From: Lithospermum erythrorhizon | Taxonomy: Eukaryota > Streptophyta > Magnoliopsida > Boraginales > Boraginaceae | Reading direction: 5' to 3' | Length of the DNA stretch: 64,000 bases | Assembly (NCBI GenBank): GCA_019722365.1 | Contig: JADFUC010000844.1 | Location: forward strand, 124,001 to 188,000 | Part shown: piece after piece, positions 46,617 through 57,479 of the stretch | Numbering within the stretch: position 1 is the first letter of the stretch | Layout: every line of letters begins with the position of its first letter | Position numbers and translations under genes: made by a program | Notes under the pieces: generated by a model | The model's database searches: none | Told to the model about the DNA's origin: nothing | What the model saw: the letters and a program-made list of their open reading frames with translations, nothing else

Positions 46617-46690
46617 AAGAACTCCGTTGTTAAGCGTCTTGTGCGGGAAATGCAGGATGGGTGGCCCGTGGGAAGTTTCTCGATTGAGCA
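46617..46690 (+). pseudogene. 5S rRNA-derived segment in Cassandra LTR 2
   Basis: Reads aagaactccgttgttaagcg, then caggatgggtggcc and gtgggaagtttctcg. It shares the gttgttaag substitution with the first copy but differs by short deletions after it. Confidence 0.8.
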
Positions 46691-47193
46691 TGTGGTGAGG
46701 ACAAGCGTCTTTGGAAAGACCCGTGGTGGTTTGTGAGGTCAGTCCGTGAATCTGATAACGTCTGCGTCTGGTGAGCTAGGAGGCGTTCTAGCCTTGAGCT
46801 AATAATTAAGCGAAGCATACTCATATTTTTATAAAAGGCTATATATATGTGCAGCCAGGCAATAATAGTAATAAAATAAGTTCTATCGTATAAATTGGTT
46901 AAACCCCGCTGTTTAATAATGGGTTTTATTCGATTAGTTGGTGAAAATTTGTTTATCTTCACGGTAAATCTTATTTGCCTTTTAATTTAATTCCCGGAAA
47001 GGCAATTAACTTAGAAATATGATATAATATACTCGTGTATAATATTTTCTTCTTAAGCTGGCCGTCGCTAATGGTAGATCGGCGTGCTAATACTTGTATT
47101 TTATTTATTCATTCTACTAATTTCATGAAAAATAAAACTTAGTTAAAAGGTGTAGTATTACCTCAGTTGGAGAGCATCATCGTGCTGATAACG

Positions 47194-47432
47194 TGTTATG
47201 AATATAACTAAGAACAATGTAAATAAACAGAGAGAATAATAAACAAGGAGAATGATATCTTTTATTGCTTTGTTGATGCAGAATCTGTCTGATGAGTCTT
47301 TATTTATAGGCTTAAATATACTCTCCTTGAGGTAATTACTTGATAAATAAGTAACTTGGTAAGTAAGTAACTTTAATAAGCTTTGTCGATTAAATCTCAT
47401 TTTCTTGAATGAAGACATGTGATATTTAGCAA
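47194..47432. repeat. Right LTR of the LARD-like element
   Basis: Begins tgttatgaatat, shares the gagaatgatatctttt and gttgatgcagaatctgtctg blocks with the left copy, and ends near gatatttagca. Confidence 0.6.
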
Positions 47433-47559
47433 CAAATGCTATTTGATTGGATTATTAATTGAAAATGAGTGGACTATTTTGTTCAAAAAAATGCATTTAT
47501 ATTTTATTGGAATATAAAATCTACCATTATAACGAATTTATAACTATTTGATAAATTTA

Positions 47560-49443
47560 GGCAATATTAAAGAGAGACTTACGAATTGTAGCGGATCTGC
47601 TCAGCTTACGCACATGGGGCGCCGAGTGGGCGGTCAAATACTGCAGCATTAGGCGTGCTGCGGCGTCTTCGGTCAAATGTGTCCCGATCCGTCTGTCGCA
47701 CTTATCGTGGCGGGGGCTCGTCGTCGTCCCGTGAGTCTCTGGAAACGGTAGGAAGAGACATAGTAGGATGACTCGAACCCGACGTCGTCGGTCTCGAGGA
47801 TGAACCGTTCTTGGCCCCGTGTGTAACAAGCGATGTTGTCTTGGGGGGAGGCGACTTCTGCTATCTGAAGGGGCCGAAGTCATCCAAGTACCGGTATACG
47901 GGCTGGTCACCGGCTTTTGGAGGTCAGATTACGTCGTTATTCTCTGAAGCCATGCTTATTATTCTGGCATCTCATCTGTACAATCAAATTAGAAACAATA
48001 GAAATATTTTATCGATAAAGCGATAACTATTCAAATAGACAAAACTATTGACTATTGGCTTATTGACTAATCAAGCATTGACGATTGACTATTCAAGCTA
48101 TGCAACTATCGACATAATATAAACTATTCCAAGCTATTTATGTTAATTATTCAACATGCTTATAAACTATTCAAATGACAAGTAACTTGACTATTGAGCT
48201 ATATTCAACTAATCAACTATTATTATATTAACGCTAATATAAACTATTCAAGCGACAAGCTATTCTTATATTCATATATTCAACTATATTCAACTATTCA
48301 ACTATATTCAACTATTCAACAATATTCAACTATTCAACAATATTCCAACGATATTCCATATTCAACATAATATAAACTATTCCAAGCGACAACTAATCGA
48401 CTATTCAAACTATATTCAACAAATGGAACTATTCGGCACATATTTAAGTATATTGACTATATTGACATAATATAGAAGCTATTCAAACAATAACAATTCC
48501 AACTATTGACAGCAATTAAAGCTATTAATGACTGTGAACTATTAAACTCGAATATAAACTCGAATTAAGCTCGAATCTGTCGAAAAAAATTAACTACTGA
48601 ATATAACTATTCAGCTACTCAATTACCAATTTATCAATTATTCAACTATTAAAATATTAGAAATATTATAAATAAACTAATTAGTAATAATAACTAAAAA
48701 TAATAAACAAATTAGAACATAATCAAATTAAGCATGTCCGAATAATAAAAATTGAACATAATCAAACATAATCCAAATAATAACGAAAAATTAAACATAA
48801 TCAAATATTAGAAATAATAAAATAAAATTAAACATAATTAAATTACCTTAATCGATTGTAGAGAGGGTGGGGATTTTTGTGACTTTCGAGATTTTTTTTG
48901 CGGGGGAGGCATGAGAGGAGGAGGGAGGGGTATTTCGAGCAAATTGGGGTGTGGTGGTGGGGCGGCCGGGCGCCAGGGGAAGGGGCGATTACGAGCGAGT
49001 TGGGGTGGTGGGTAGGGTTCGCCGGTCGTTTTAGGTAGTGGGGGGGTAAATCGACGAGAAGGGGGAGCAGTAGTGCAGATCGATGAGTGAGAATGGGGGG
49101 AGGCGAGGGGTTTGAATTGAGTTTTGTATTTTAAGAATGGAGGCAGAATAGGCAGTGTTATTTTTTATTTATAATTATTTATCGATAGGCAGGGAAGAAT
49201 TCGAGGCGTCTTTAAAATTTATAATTATTTTATAAACATTGGAGACGGTATGGAGTCGGACGCTGTATTTTATTTTTATATTTTATTTTAATTTTTTTTA
49301 TGCAAGCGCCATCGAGTCTCCCAGAAACCGACTCCGTATAAGCCCAATTTGAGTTTTGAGGCGAATGAAGACTTCGGCTAGAGCCCGACTCAGCCCAGGC
49401 ACTAAATTTGGCGGCCGGGCTTTTACCGTGTATTCTAGTAGTG
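47560..49443 (-). mobile_element. CACTA-type element, right arm
   Basis: The end at 49431-49443, tattctagtagtg, is the reverse complement of cactactagaata, the standard start of plant CACTA ends. tca follows as a possible 3-bp target duplication. Moving inward there are subterminal gagtcgg/ccgactcc blocks (49255-49345), a G-rich plus-strand tract (48850-49110), an AT-rich tract of caactatt repeats, then more GC-rich sequence at 47560-47960 with a 117-codon minus-strand frame (47910-47557). This layout suits the 5' side of a CACTA transposon transcribed leftward. The frame's Ser/Arg/Pro-rich product carries no motif I recognise, and the opposite end was not found. Confidence 0.55.
48010..48680. 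repeat. Cryptically simple tract of caactatt / actattcaa repeats
   Basis: Dozens of irregular copies of (c)aactatt(c) and gacaataata-like variants fill this stretch, densest at 48275-48330 (ttcaactattcaacaatatt...). No fixed period. Probably slippage-grown low-complexity DNA, perhaps within an intron of the CACTA arm. Confidence 0.75.
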
Positions 49444-49553
49444 TCAGCTTTCCAAGAGAAAAAAATGGGAAATGCATAAGAGTTTTTAGTTTTATTTTTG
49501 TGAGTAATTTAGTCTTGATTTTATGGTGATAAGCGAAGCTCTGGGTGTTGAAG
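49444..49553 (+). repeat. Left part of interrupted repeat X
   Basis: ctttccaagagaaaaaaatgg through agtttttagttttattttt, gtgagtaattt and aagctctgg matches 63708-63815. The match resumes at 52470 after the copia derivative. It begins where the CACTA end stops. Confidence 0.75.
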
Positions 49554-50109
49554 TGTTGGATTGAAGACCTAATTTGAGGCGATTTTGACTCTGTTATTTC
49601 CTAATTTAGAGTCTAGCCCAGGATATATCTGCTTAGTCTTGGTAGGTTTTTATTTTTTAGGCAATTTTGTGAAGACTTGGAATGAAAAGACATAGTCTTT
49701 ACTAGGTTTTGTTAGCACATAAATATGGGATGATTTAAATGTAGGTTTTTATTTGTCGCGCAATCGTAGAATGAAAATTCGTCTAGAATAATATTAGATG
49801 CTGTATTGTTGAAGAAGAACATAGTTTTGTTCTTGAAGAACTTAGAGAGTTTATCTTTTTGTTCTTGATAGGCTTTGTGGTTGAAGATTTTTCGGTGTAT
49901 AAGAAAATACTCAACATAGATTATAAGTAGTGGTAGGGGCATAACGTCTTGGTTTATTAGTGGATTCGGCCCGGCAGCAGGGGCGTGCCTTTCGCGTTGA
50001 GGGGAACACGTATAAAATTTTTGTGTACGTTTGTTTCCGGCCCAAATTTTACGCCGTTTTATTGATTCTTTGAAGCTAGGAAGGGATTTAGGGGTCTCGA
50101 ATCCTAACA
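49554..50109 (+). repeat. 5' LTR of the copia derivative
   Basis: 556 bases, tgttggattgaag to cctaaca. Contains the TATA-like tataaatat run as cataaatatggg near 49721 and a taagaaaatactc segment shared with LTR 2. Confidence 0.8.
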
Positions 50110-50197
50110 ATTGGTATCGAGGCTTGGTCGTGGCTTGGTTGTGAGTTTAGAATCGATAGGTAGACGAAGGAATTGTGACACATCTTTGTAGAAATTC

Positions 50198-50830
50198 GAT
50201 GGAATGGGATTTTCAGCGTTGGAAGATATTGTATGGAGGATTATGCATGCGGAAGAACAAACGCTGGGGAGGCTGAGAAGATGGATGAGGATGAATGGAT
50301 GGAATTGGGCAGGGCAGTGCTTTAGGTGTGATCGGACGCTTGTTTGTCAAGAAAGCGTTATTCTTAACGTTGCTAAGGGGCCTTTATGAAAAGTGATGAA
50401 GGCTTTATGCGTCACGTATTATGAAATCTTACGCAAATAATAAGGTACTTAAATGAAAAAGCATTTTCGCTTGTAAGATGTCGGAAAAGTACGCGCGTGA
50501 GCACTTAATGATTTGATAGCGTTATTAATCAATTTGTCGGCGGTAGATGTTAATGTTGATGATGAGATCTGAGGCCTAATTTTGTTGGCCGTTACACGAA
50601 AGTTGGGGCAATGAGGCGGCGGTTAGTAATTACGTAGGTCTTAACAAGGTTGAACTTAAGGTGGGCGTAGGCGTATCACGTGGGGAGTGCGTAAGGCCGT
50701 ATGAGAGTGAGAGGTCTTTGGGGTTGTGCGTTAAGTGTAGGAAGAGGAAGAGCGGGAGGCAGGGAAGAGCGGGAGGCAAGGTTTTGGAAATAGTGGGAGA
50801 TTGCAATTGAGCGTGAAGTAATTACGTCTT
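50198..50830 (+). pseudogene. Copia gag remnant
   Basis: Starting at atggaatgggattttcagcg, shifting frames show MEWDFQRWKILYG, later VIGRLFVKKALFLTLL and DVNVDDEI, a pattern like TNT1-type gag (a tryptophan-containing start, a leucine-rich helix, D-V-x-I-x-D-E). It contains stops and has no intact knuckle. The rest of the interior (50831-51931) shows no domain I can name. Confidence 0.45.
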
Positions 50831-51931
50831 GTGTGTGTTTTGGGGTTGTGTGAGATGGAGTCGCGTGAAGGAGCCTTTGCGGCTAATTTGTTTCGTATTT
50901 GTGTGTTGGCGATTATTCGGCCTTTGGTTTTATACGTGAATTCTTAGTTGATTCTTGAATCTTGATTAGGAGCAACAATACTTCGCATGACGGATATGTA
51001 ATGGTGAATTATGTTTACGGGAATTATGGAATTTGTTAAATGCTGGCGATGTTGAGCAGTTGAATGCTAATTAAAATTTATGGGAGATGTGAATGCGAGA
51101 AGTTGTCGAATGGTTAACTTTACGGGAGGCCCGGCAAAGGTGAGTATGTTAGAAATTAGGGAAGAGTTTAATTTCGGTGAGTAAATGCGGATGGTGATGG
51201 TTATCGAACTACTTTCGAATGGTAGCTGGAAGGTTCGGGAGGCGATAGTAGTAAGCATGAGGCGAAGTCAGTGCTGTGGCAGGTTACCGAGAAGAGGTTG
51301 AAGAGAGGATGCGGGTGTAGAAAAGCGAGGTGAGACCGACATGGGAGTTTCTCTGAAGATAGAAGGGATTGTCGTTGGTGAGAATCGTATTCACGGATGT
51401 GTTGAGAGGTTCTCGGGAGATTACGAGGCTGTGCAAATGAAGATGCCATTGAGTCGAGAAGGCCCCAGTGACGAGAATGTAATACTTCGTTTGGTGATGA
51501 GTTCGAGGTGAAGGAGGCTGCAGGGAAGGAACTGCAGGGAAGGTCACGGCAGTTCCGTGTTGCGTGAATCATCTGATTAGCAGCGTGTTTAAGAAATTAA
51601 ATTGACGTGGAATGGGAAGGTAGAAGAGAAATTCGTGATGACCAATCAAACTTGGAGGTTTTCGAGTGCTGGGTTGAAGATCATGAAGATCGAAAGCGGC
51701 GGGGCGTGGTGATTGCTCGAATGAGGAAAAGTCAGCCAGGGGTACAGAAGTAATGGCTGACCCACAGATTATAGCCGGTAGTGGTAGGGTGTCAAATTCG
51801 AGGGGATGTCATGGGATTGGAAAGAAATCTGAGGTTGGGATAGAACGATTGGGAGTTAGGATGATGAACTGGAAGGCTGTGCGAGGAATGGTGTTGAAGG
51901 CGGTGATCCAATTTGTCTTCAAGTGGGAGAT

Positions 51932-52469
51932 TGTTGGAATTGAAGACTGGTTGGGAGGCGTTTTGACACAATTGACTGCAATTTGAATTCTAGCCCAGGA
52001 TATATCTGTAGTCTTGGTAGGTTTTTATTTTTAGGCGGTTTTTTTGAGAAGGCTTTGGAGCCTGAGAAAAGACGTAGTCTTTACTAGGTTTTGTTAGCCT
52101 ATAAATATAGGATGATTTACATGAGTTTATTTATCAGCATGATCATGGGAATAGAAAATTCATCCTAGAATAATATGGGTCTTTAATATTATTGACATTT
52201 TGTTGCGAAGCTTAGAGAGTTTATGCTGTTCTTGATAGAACTTTGTGGTTGAGATTTTTCGGTTTATGAAAATACTCGACATAGATTATAAACAGTGGTG
52301 GGAGCATGCTTGATCTTACGGTTTATTAGTGGATTAGCGGCGGCAGGGGCGTCACGCTTTGGCATTGAGGGAACTGTATAAAATTTTTGTGTCTGTTTAT
52401 TTCGCCAAATTTACATCGTTTTTATTGATTGCTTGAAGCTCGGGAAGGGATTTAGGGATCTCAATCACA
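51932..52469 (+). repeat. 3' LTR of the copia derivative
   Basis: 538 bases, tgttggaattgaagac to tcaatcaca. Aligns along its length with 49554-50109 with many small indels. Confidence 0.8.
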
Positions 52470-52680
52470 GCTTGAGTGAGGCTTAGAGTCTTCTAAGTAC
52501 ACTTAGACCATTTTATCTTGGGAGGCAAACACGCTACGTGTTCACAACCCTTGCAGAAGGAAGTAAGAGGCGAATTTCTTTAGAAAGTGTCGGATACGAC
52601 TTGATACGTATTTTACATGTTTTAAATTGATTTTATATTTTACTACAAATATTTTCCCTACAGCTTAAAGCAAATTCTAT
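52470..52680 (+). repeat. Right part of interrupted repeat X
   Basis: Shares ttgagtgagg/ttagtgaggg, accattttatctt, gaggcaaacac, gaag[g]a[a]gta, ggcgaattt, gaaagtgtcgga, acttg and gttttactaca with 63815-64000. It continues where 49553 stopped. Confidence 0.75.
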
Positions 52681-55376
52681 TTGTGGTAAAACTGAAATGA
52701 TATCGAACGAATTGATTTTATTGCGTTAGAGTTAAATGGCCTCCTGTGGTGTTTATTAAGTTGATTAAATTAGAGTATGTTTCTATTCTCTTAGAGTTAC
52801 TTGAACTTACATAGTACTCTGTATAAGCTTCGTTTTTAAATTGGAAAATATTTGTGAAGTTTTCATGCGTGTTTAGATGATATTTTTTATGTGCATGGAA
52901 CTAGGGACCGTACTTATAAATATTTTTTATGTGCATGGAACTACGGACCGTACTTATAAAGTTCAAAGAGGATGTTGGATTTGTACATACAGTATGAATT
53001 TGTATGTTAGTCTGTCTAAGAAAGCTTTGTATTTTAATGTGTATTTTATGAAGCCTTCGTCCAGTTAGTATAATTTGGTGATGACTTGAGTGCTTGACTA
53101 ATACCTTGAAGCTATGGCTTTTTGAATATGGCAATAATATATATGAGAGTTATTAATTTTGTTGTTGTGGATATATAGGACTATTGCCTATTATTATCAT
53201 GACCGATATAGAAATTTTGTACATTGCTCTGTCACCAAGATGCAGACGAAGAATTACAGAATATTTTACTAATACATGTAACTGATTTATGGAGTATTAT
53301 TGATCATTGACTCCTTGGTTTTTGAGTTTAAAGTTCTACCTTCACAAATTTTTTCACAAAGTAAATAATTGAGTACATTTACTATCATTTTGGTGTGGTC
53401 ATATTATGAACTGTGAAGATATGGATAATACAAGCAGTGACCATATAAATTGTAGTTCGGGTTATATCACTTTTGTCGTAGGACATTAGTGTGTGATTTT
53501 CCAGAATTGGTATTTTGGGTGTATTATTAATAAGAAGGTTAATCATCTAGATCCAACATGAATTTGGACTGTTTGGTAGTTTGTGGTACATGCAAGCCTG
53601 ATTGTGAATTATTAGTGTGTTAAAAACTGGAAAATGAATACCGTTTTTAACTGATTCAATCAGTATTTGGGAATATTGTAAGACTCATGTCTGGTCTTTG
53701 CTTTATTGATTCTCGCCATGTATAATCATATCTTGGCAAGATTGAAAATGCAGTGTAATTATTAACTTTTTTAGAAACGTTAATGATAGAAATGATGACT
53801 TGATAATCGGCACGATGGTTGTGACCTTCTGTAAATAGTATGTCTGCGGATACATTATGAAGTTTACAACTTATCTTAGAGATATGGGCTATACATATAT
53901 ATGATTGTGACGTACTTGTTTGTTTTAATATGAAAAATATGTCTCTAATTGTTGAGGAAATCATCTTCTGAAGTGTAGTATGGTGTAAAGATCATGAATA
54001 GGTGTAAGGTACCTACCATTGCATGTTAATTGTTTAATGATATATTAGGGCCTTTTGGTTCTTTAAATATGAGATAATTTTATTTTTGATAACAATTTAA
54101 ATGTGATATAAGAGTCACTATATATTGGCTAACTTTTTTTTTGAGTGTGATTACAGAGGACAGACAAATTGGAAATTGAGTGTAATATTTTCAAGGCACA
54201 TATTGGGAGGTGAAGTGAAATTTGAAACTCAATTTTGGAGCAATCTTTGTGAGGTTTTTTCATTTTTGGAAAATGAATTGAATATGTTGAAGGTCACTTG
54301 GCACAACGTTGTACATAAATGTGGGGGTACATGAATGGTCATGAAATGAAAAATGTAATTTTTCATTGTATGAGAAGGTAATTCACATAATCTAGTATTC
54401 CAAGAGGACGGAATACACAATTGTCATGAACTTGATTAATTATGTTTGGAATTAATCAAGTAAATGTTATTGGACATTAAGATTGATTTTGCGAATTTAA
54501 TCATTTGACAATGAAAAATCGGTCTTTTATAGTCAAACGATTTGTCTCTGATGAGCGAAGTTTGGTATACGGACAACACAAACTAAGATGGTGTTAGGTA
54601 TGTGGGTTTGCGACAAAGGTAATGTTGTCAAGAAATTAGATTTAAATGAGAATGATAAAGGTTGGTTTGAAAAAACAACCTTTAGGAATGTTAAGACATT
54701 CTAGGATCAAAATCAAGAGAAAATTGTCATTGTGATAATATGACGGAGTCATGTGGAGAAACATGAATATTGATTTTGATAATAGGAGATTCACTTCTAT
54801 GAAGTCTTCTATTTTGGTATGTACAAATAAGTTGAACAAATGAAATTGCTATTGATAAGCAAGTTGTGTGAACATGACCAAAATTATGAAAATAAATTTT
54901 GGGTCATAAGACAAAGATGTTTGGAACAACTATAAGTTCTATGAAGTTAGAACTTGATCACTTTGGTAGAGTTATGGAAATCAAATTTCATATGAGACCA
55001 AAGGGGTATACACTTGTGTGTGTATGTATATAAAAATATGTGGTAATTTTAGTCAAATGATTTGAGATATGTTGATAAAAATGCCTTAATAGTCAAATAA
55101 ACCAAATATATCAAGAATTGAATTGGAAATTTTGAAAGCCTTAAGTCTTATATATTTGAGTATATGAGGGTGTAAAACCTACATTTGAAATGTTATAGTT
55201 CTCGAATGTGGAAATAAAATAGTACCTGAGGGTACATATGAAGAATTGAGTGAGAAGTAATTGAGGAAAAGAAATATGTTGGAGTTCATATTTAGATTTC
55301 AATTATAAAAGGAGCAATCCAATGATATTGGATGTTTTAACCCTCATTTTTTTTTAAAAAAATAAGAAGTTCAAAC
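52681..55376. other. Region between repeat X and the large copia element, no gene seen
   Basis: AT-rich with short frames only (up to 102 codons) and no recognisable domain. A perfect-period 40-bp tandem duplication lies at 52881-52960. Could be the interior of the element that owns repeat X as its LTR. Confidence 0.35.
52881..52960. repeat. 40-bp tandem duplication
   Basis: Units 52881-52920 and 52921-52960, starting tattttttatgtgcatggaa and ending cgtacttataaa, with one differing base (ctaggg versus ctacgg). Confidence 0.9.
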
Positions 55377-56148
55377 TGTTGACATGTTTTGTAGGTACAA
55401 ACTTGGTAAGAAAGATCAAGACAAAGATCTGTGGTGAGTTAATGCACGAGGCATTAATTGAAGGATCAATCAAGGATCGTATGATTGATACAATCGTCTT
55501 AATGAGCGTCTGGCATGGTCTAATTTGTTTGGCGAGTCGATGGAGGAGTTAATGAGTGGATCATTAACTATGGAAAGCGGCTTATGAATGGATGGAATCG
55601 TGGTGATTGGAAAGTGATTTCAATAAGCAATCAATCCACGAGATTGATTCTTTGGTTAGCGCCAAAGGAAAGTTTTTTGGGACAACTTATGGTATCTCAA
55701 CTAGCCATTGAAGATTGAAGATTGCAATCAAGGATTGTTGATTGGCAATCAAGGATTGTCTGATTGGTCAATGTGTGATCAATGGTGGCTACGTAACTAG
55801 CCGTTGGAGGATGCAGTATAAATTGAGAGCTTTACTCTAGTTATAGCATCGGTTGTTCTAGTGATTATATGTGTGTTTGAGTGAGAAAAAAGTGAGTTCT
55901 TGTTTAAGCAATATTGTAAGCGAGAAGTCTAAGTAGTTTGCTTAGGTTTTTTCCTGGCTTGATTGTTTATCTCATCTTGGGCTAGGCATGCACATATAGT
56001 GGAATCTGATGGAATCACGGAAGGTAACACACTAAGGCAGGGACGTAGCCATTAGCTTTGTATAAAACTATTTGTGTCATTTACCTTACGTATTGCTTTT
56101 ACTTGAGTTAGCTTAGTGTTACTCGGTATAGTAACACTTGGAGCGTCA
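55377..56148 (+). repeat. 5' LTR of the large copia element
   Basis: 772 bases from tgttgacatg to gagcgtca. Similar to 61027-61803 with scattered indels. Confidence 0.85.
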
Positions 56149-56209
56149 AAGTGAGTATCGAGGAAATGAGGGAACACGATCGAACTAACATCTTGAATTT
56201 CACTTGATC

Positions 56210-57110
56210 ATGGCTAGCTCAAAACTTTTCTATGATCCTCAGTAGCAATATAAATCCGATTTCCTCTTTTCGACAAAATCAACTTTGAATTCTGGAAAGA
56301 CGTGATGAGAACATATATTGACTCAACCGAGTTTGGATTTTTGGGTGTCATTGACACAGGAGATTATGAAGTCAAACTCAAAGATGGAGACACTGAAAGA
56401 ACTATTGCTGACCTTATTGATGATGAGAAGAAAAGGTTCAACTCAATAAAAGCGAAATATCGTCATGAGCTCTCACAACTCTGGTGAGTATAGTAGAAGT
56501 CGGTGCATAATGAGCGGCGAGGAGATGTGGGATGTTATTCTCACAACCTATGAAGGTACAAATCAAGTTAAGGATAATCGGATTGCTTTTCTCACCAAAG
56601 AAGTAGAACTTTTCACAATGAAAGATGATGAGAGTATTTATGACATGACTTCCAGAATTGGAAACTCGTCAACAAACTCAGAAGTCTTGGCAAACATTAC
56701 ACACATATAGAAGTGTGTAATAAGGTACTTGATGTACTCCCTAAAAACAAGTTCTCATGGAATGCAATGGTTGCCTCTCTTTAACAATCTCAAAATTTAA
56801 ATGAAGTAACTCTTGAGGACTTAACCGGAAGGTTGTCTGTATGGGAGATGAAGATGAAACAAGATGAAAATTCGAAGAGGAGGTTAAAGGAGAAACATTG
56901 CTAAATGTTATTAAAAGGAGTCAATAAAGAATATTTAGTACAAATGATCAATATGATTCGAGGCTTCTAGAGGAGCAGTTGATAGAAGCCTGTGAAAGCG
57001 AGGAGGGGCATCACATGCTGTAAGTGTCAACAAAAAGGGACATTATAGATCGGAATGCAGAGAAGGAAAGAGATATGAGGGAAACAAGGACTTTGTGTAA
57101 GCTAGCGGTA
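56210..57110 (+). pseudogene. Copia gag with CCHC zinc knuckle, frameshifted
   Basis: The gag start MASSKLFYDPQ (56210) is followed by readable blocks in two further frames: DVMRTYIDSTEFGFLGVI (56302 frame), then SGEEMWDVILTTYEG and FLTKEVELFTMKDDESIYDM (56465 frame). A CCHC knuckle, C-K-C...G-H-Y-R-S-E-C, is readable at about 57016-57054 across one frame change. Gag packages the element RNA. Confidence 0.75.
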
Positions 57111-57479
57111 ATGAGCAAGAAGAAGAGTGGGCGAGAACAAATAGGTAGATTTTCAAGACACATGACCGGGGGAGCCAATGCTGTTCTCGAAACATAACCC
57201 GGCGTGATGATGGATCGAGTCACTTTTTTGCGAACTCTACGGAAGAAGAAAAATCATTGGTAAAGGCGGTTAGAATTTGGGCGAAGGTGACTATTAGTGA
57301 TGTATGGCTCATGGAAGGACTAGAAAGCTTTAACTTGTTGAGCATTAGTCAACTCGTCATAAAGGTATAAAAGTCGGGTTCTTACAAGACTTCAAGTACA
57401 AGTTGTGGGGAGGGGGCTCAAAGAAAACTGCAGTGGCCATCGGTGAAGGGGAATATGTATGTTTTAAAGCTTGACACGA

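Larger units (their letters stand above)
46058..46815 (+). mobile_element. Cassandra-like TRIM with 5S rRNA-derived LTRs
   Basis: Two LTR-like repeats start tgtaat at 46058 and 46502. Each has a gt-rich stretch, tgatatgatttgatt, then a 5S rRNA-like segment, then gtggtgagg..., ctttggaaaga and gtcagt..atct[a/g]ataacgt. About 130 bases separate them, ending with the purine tract aagtgggggagg directly before the second LTR, as a polypurine tract should be. Size (about 760 bp), short interior, no coding and 5S in the LTRs are the defining marks of Cassandra. No target duplication could be fixed. Lies inside the LARD-like element. Confidence 0.75.
40224..47432. mobile_element. Non-coding LTR element (LARD-like), 7.2 kb
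   Basis: Short direct repeats of about 240 bases begin tgttata/tgttatg at 40224 and 47194. They share gagaataataa[g/a]caaggagaatgatatctttt, gctttgttgatg[t/c]agaatctgtctg, aataagtaa and gatattt. The 3' copy is preceded by cgtgctgataacg, a sequence often found just before such LTRs in plants. The 6.7 kb between has no frame above about 103 codons and none of the retroelement protein motifs. It contains segments of the actaggaaaaaccc-gtggga-type (40508, 41551) and several internal duplications. Strand cannot be fixed. A Cassandra-like element is nested at 46058-46815. Confidence 0.6.
49554..52469 (+). mobile_element. Short Ty1/copia derivative with gag remnants only (Tork/TNT1-like)
   Basis: LTRs of about 550 bases (49554-50109 and 51932-52469) begin tgttgga[a]ttgaagac and share ctagcccaggatatatctg, cttggtaggtttttatttt, tagtctttactaggttttgt, a tataaatat TATA-like box and gaagggattta. 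After LTR 1 comes attggtatcgaggct, close to the usual initiator-Met tRNA primer site. Before LTR 2 is caagtgggagat, the classic copia polypurine tract. The interior is only about 1.8 kb, so most of pol is missing. Both flanks match repeat X, whose uninterrupted copy is at 63695-64000. Confidence 0.85.

Noticed and set aside
46164..46700. Functional 5S rRNA genes
   Set aside because: The segments are diverged and incomplete at the 5' side and sit inside LTR-like repeats; they fit Cassandra.
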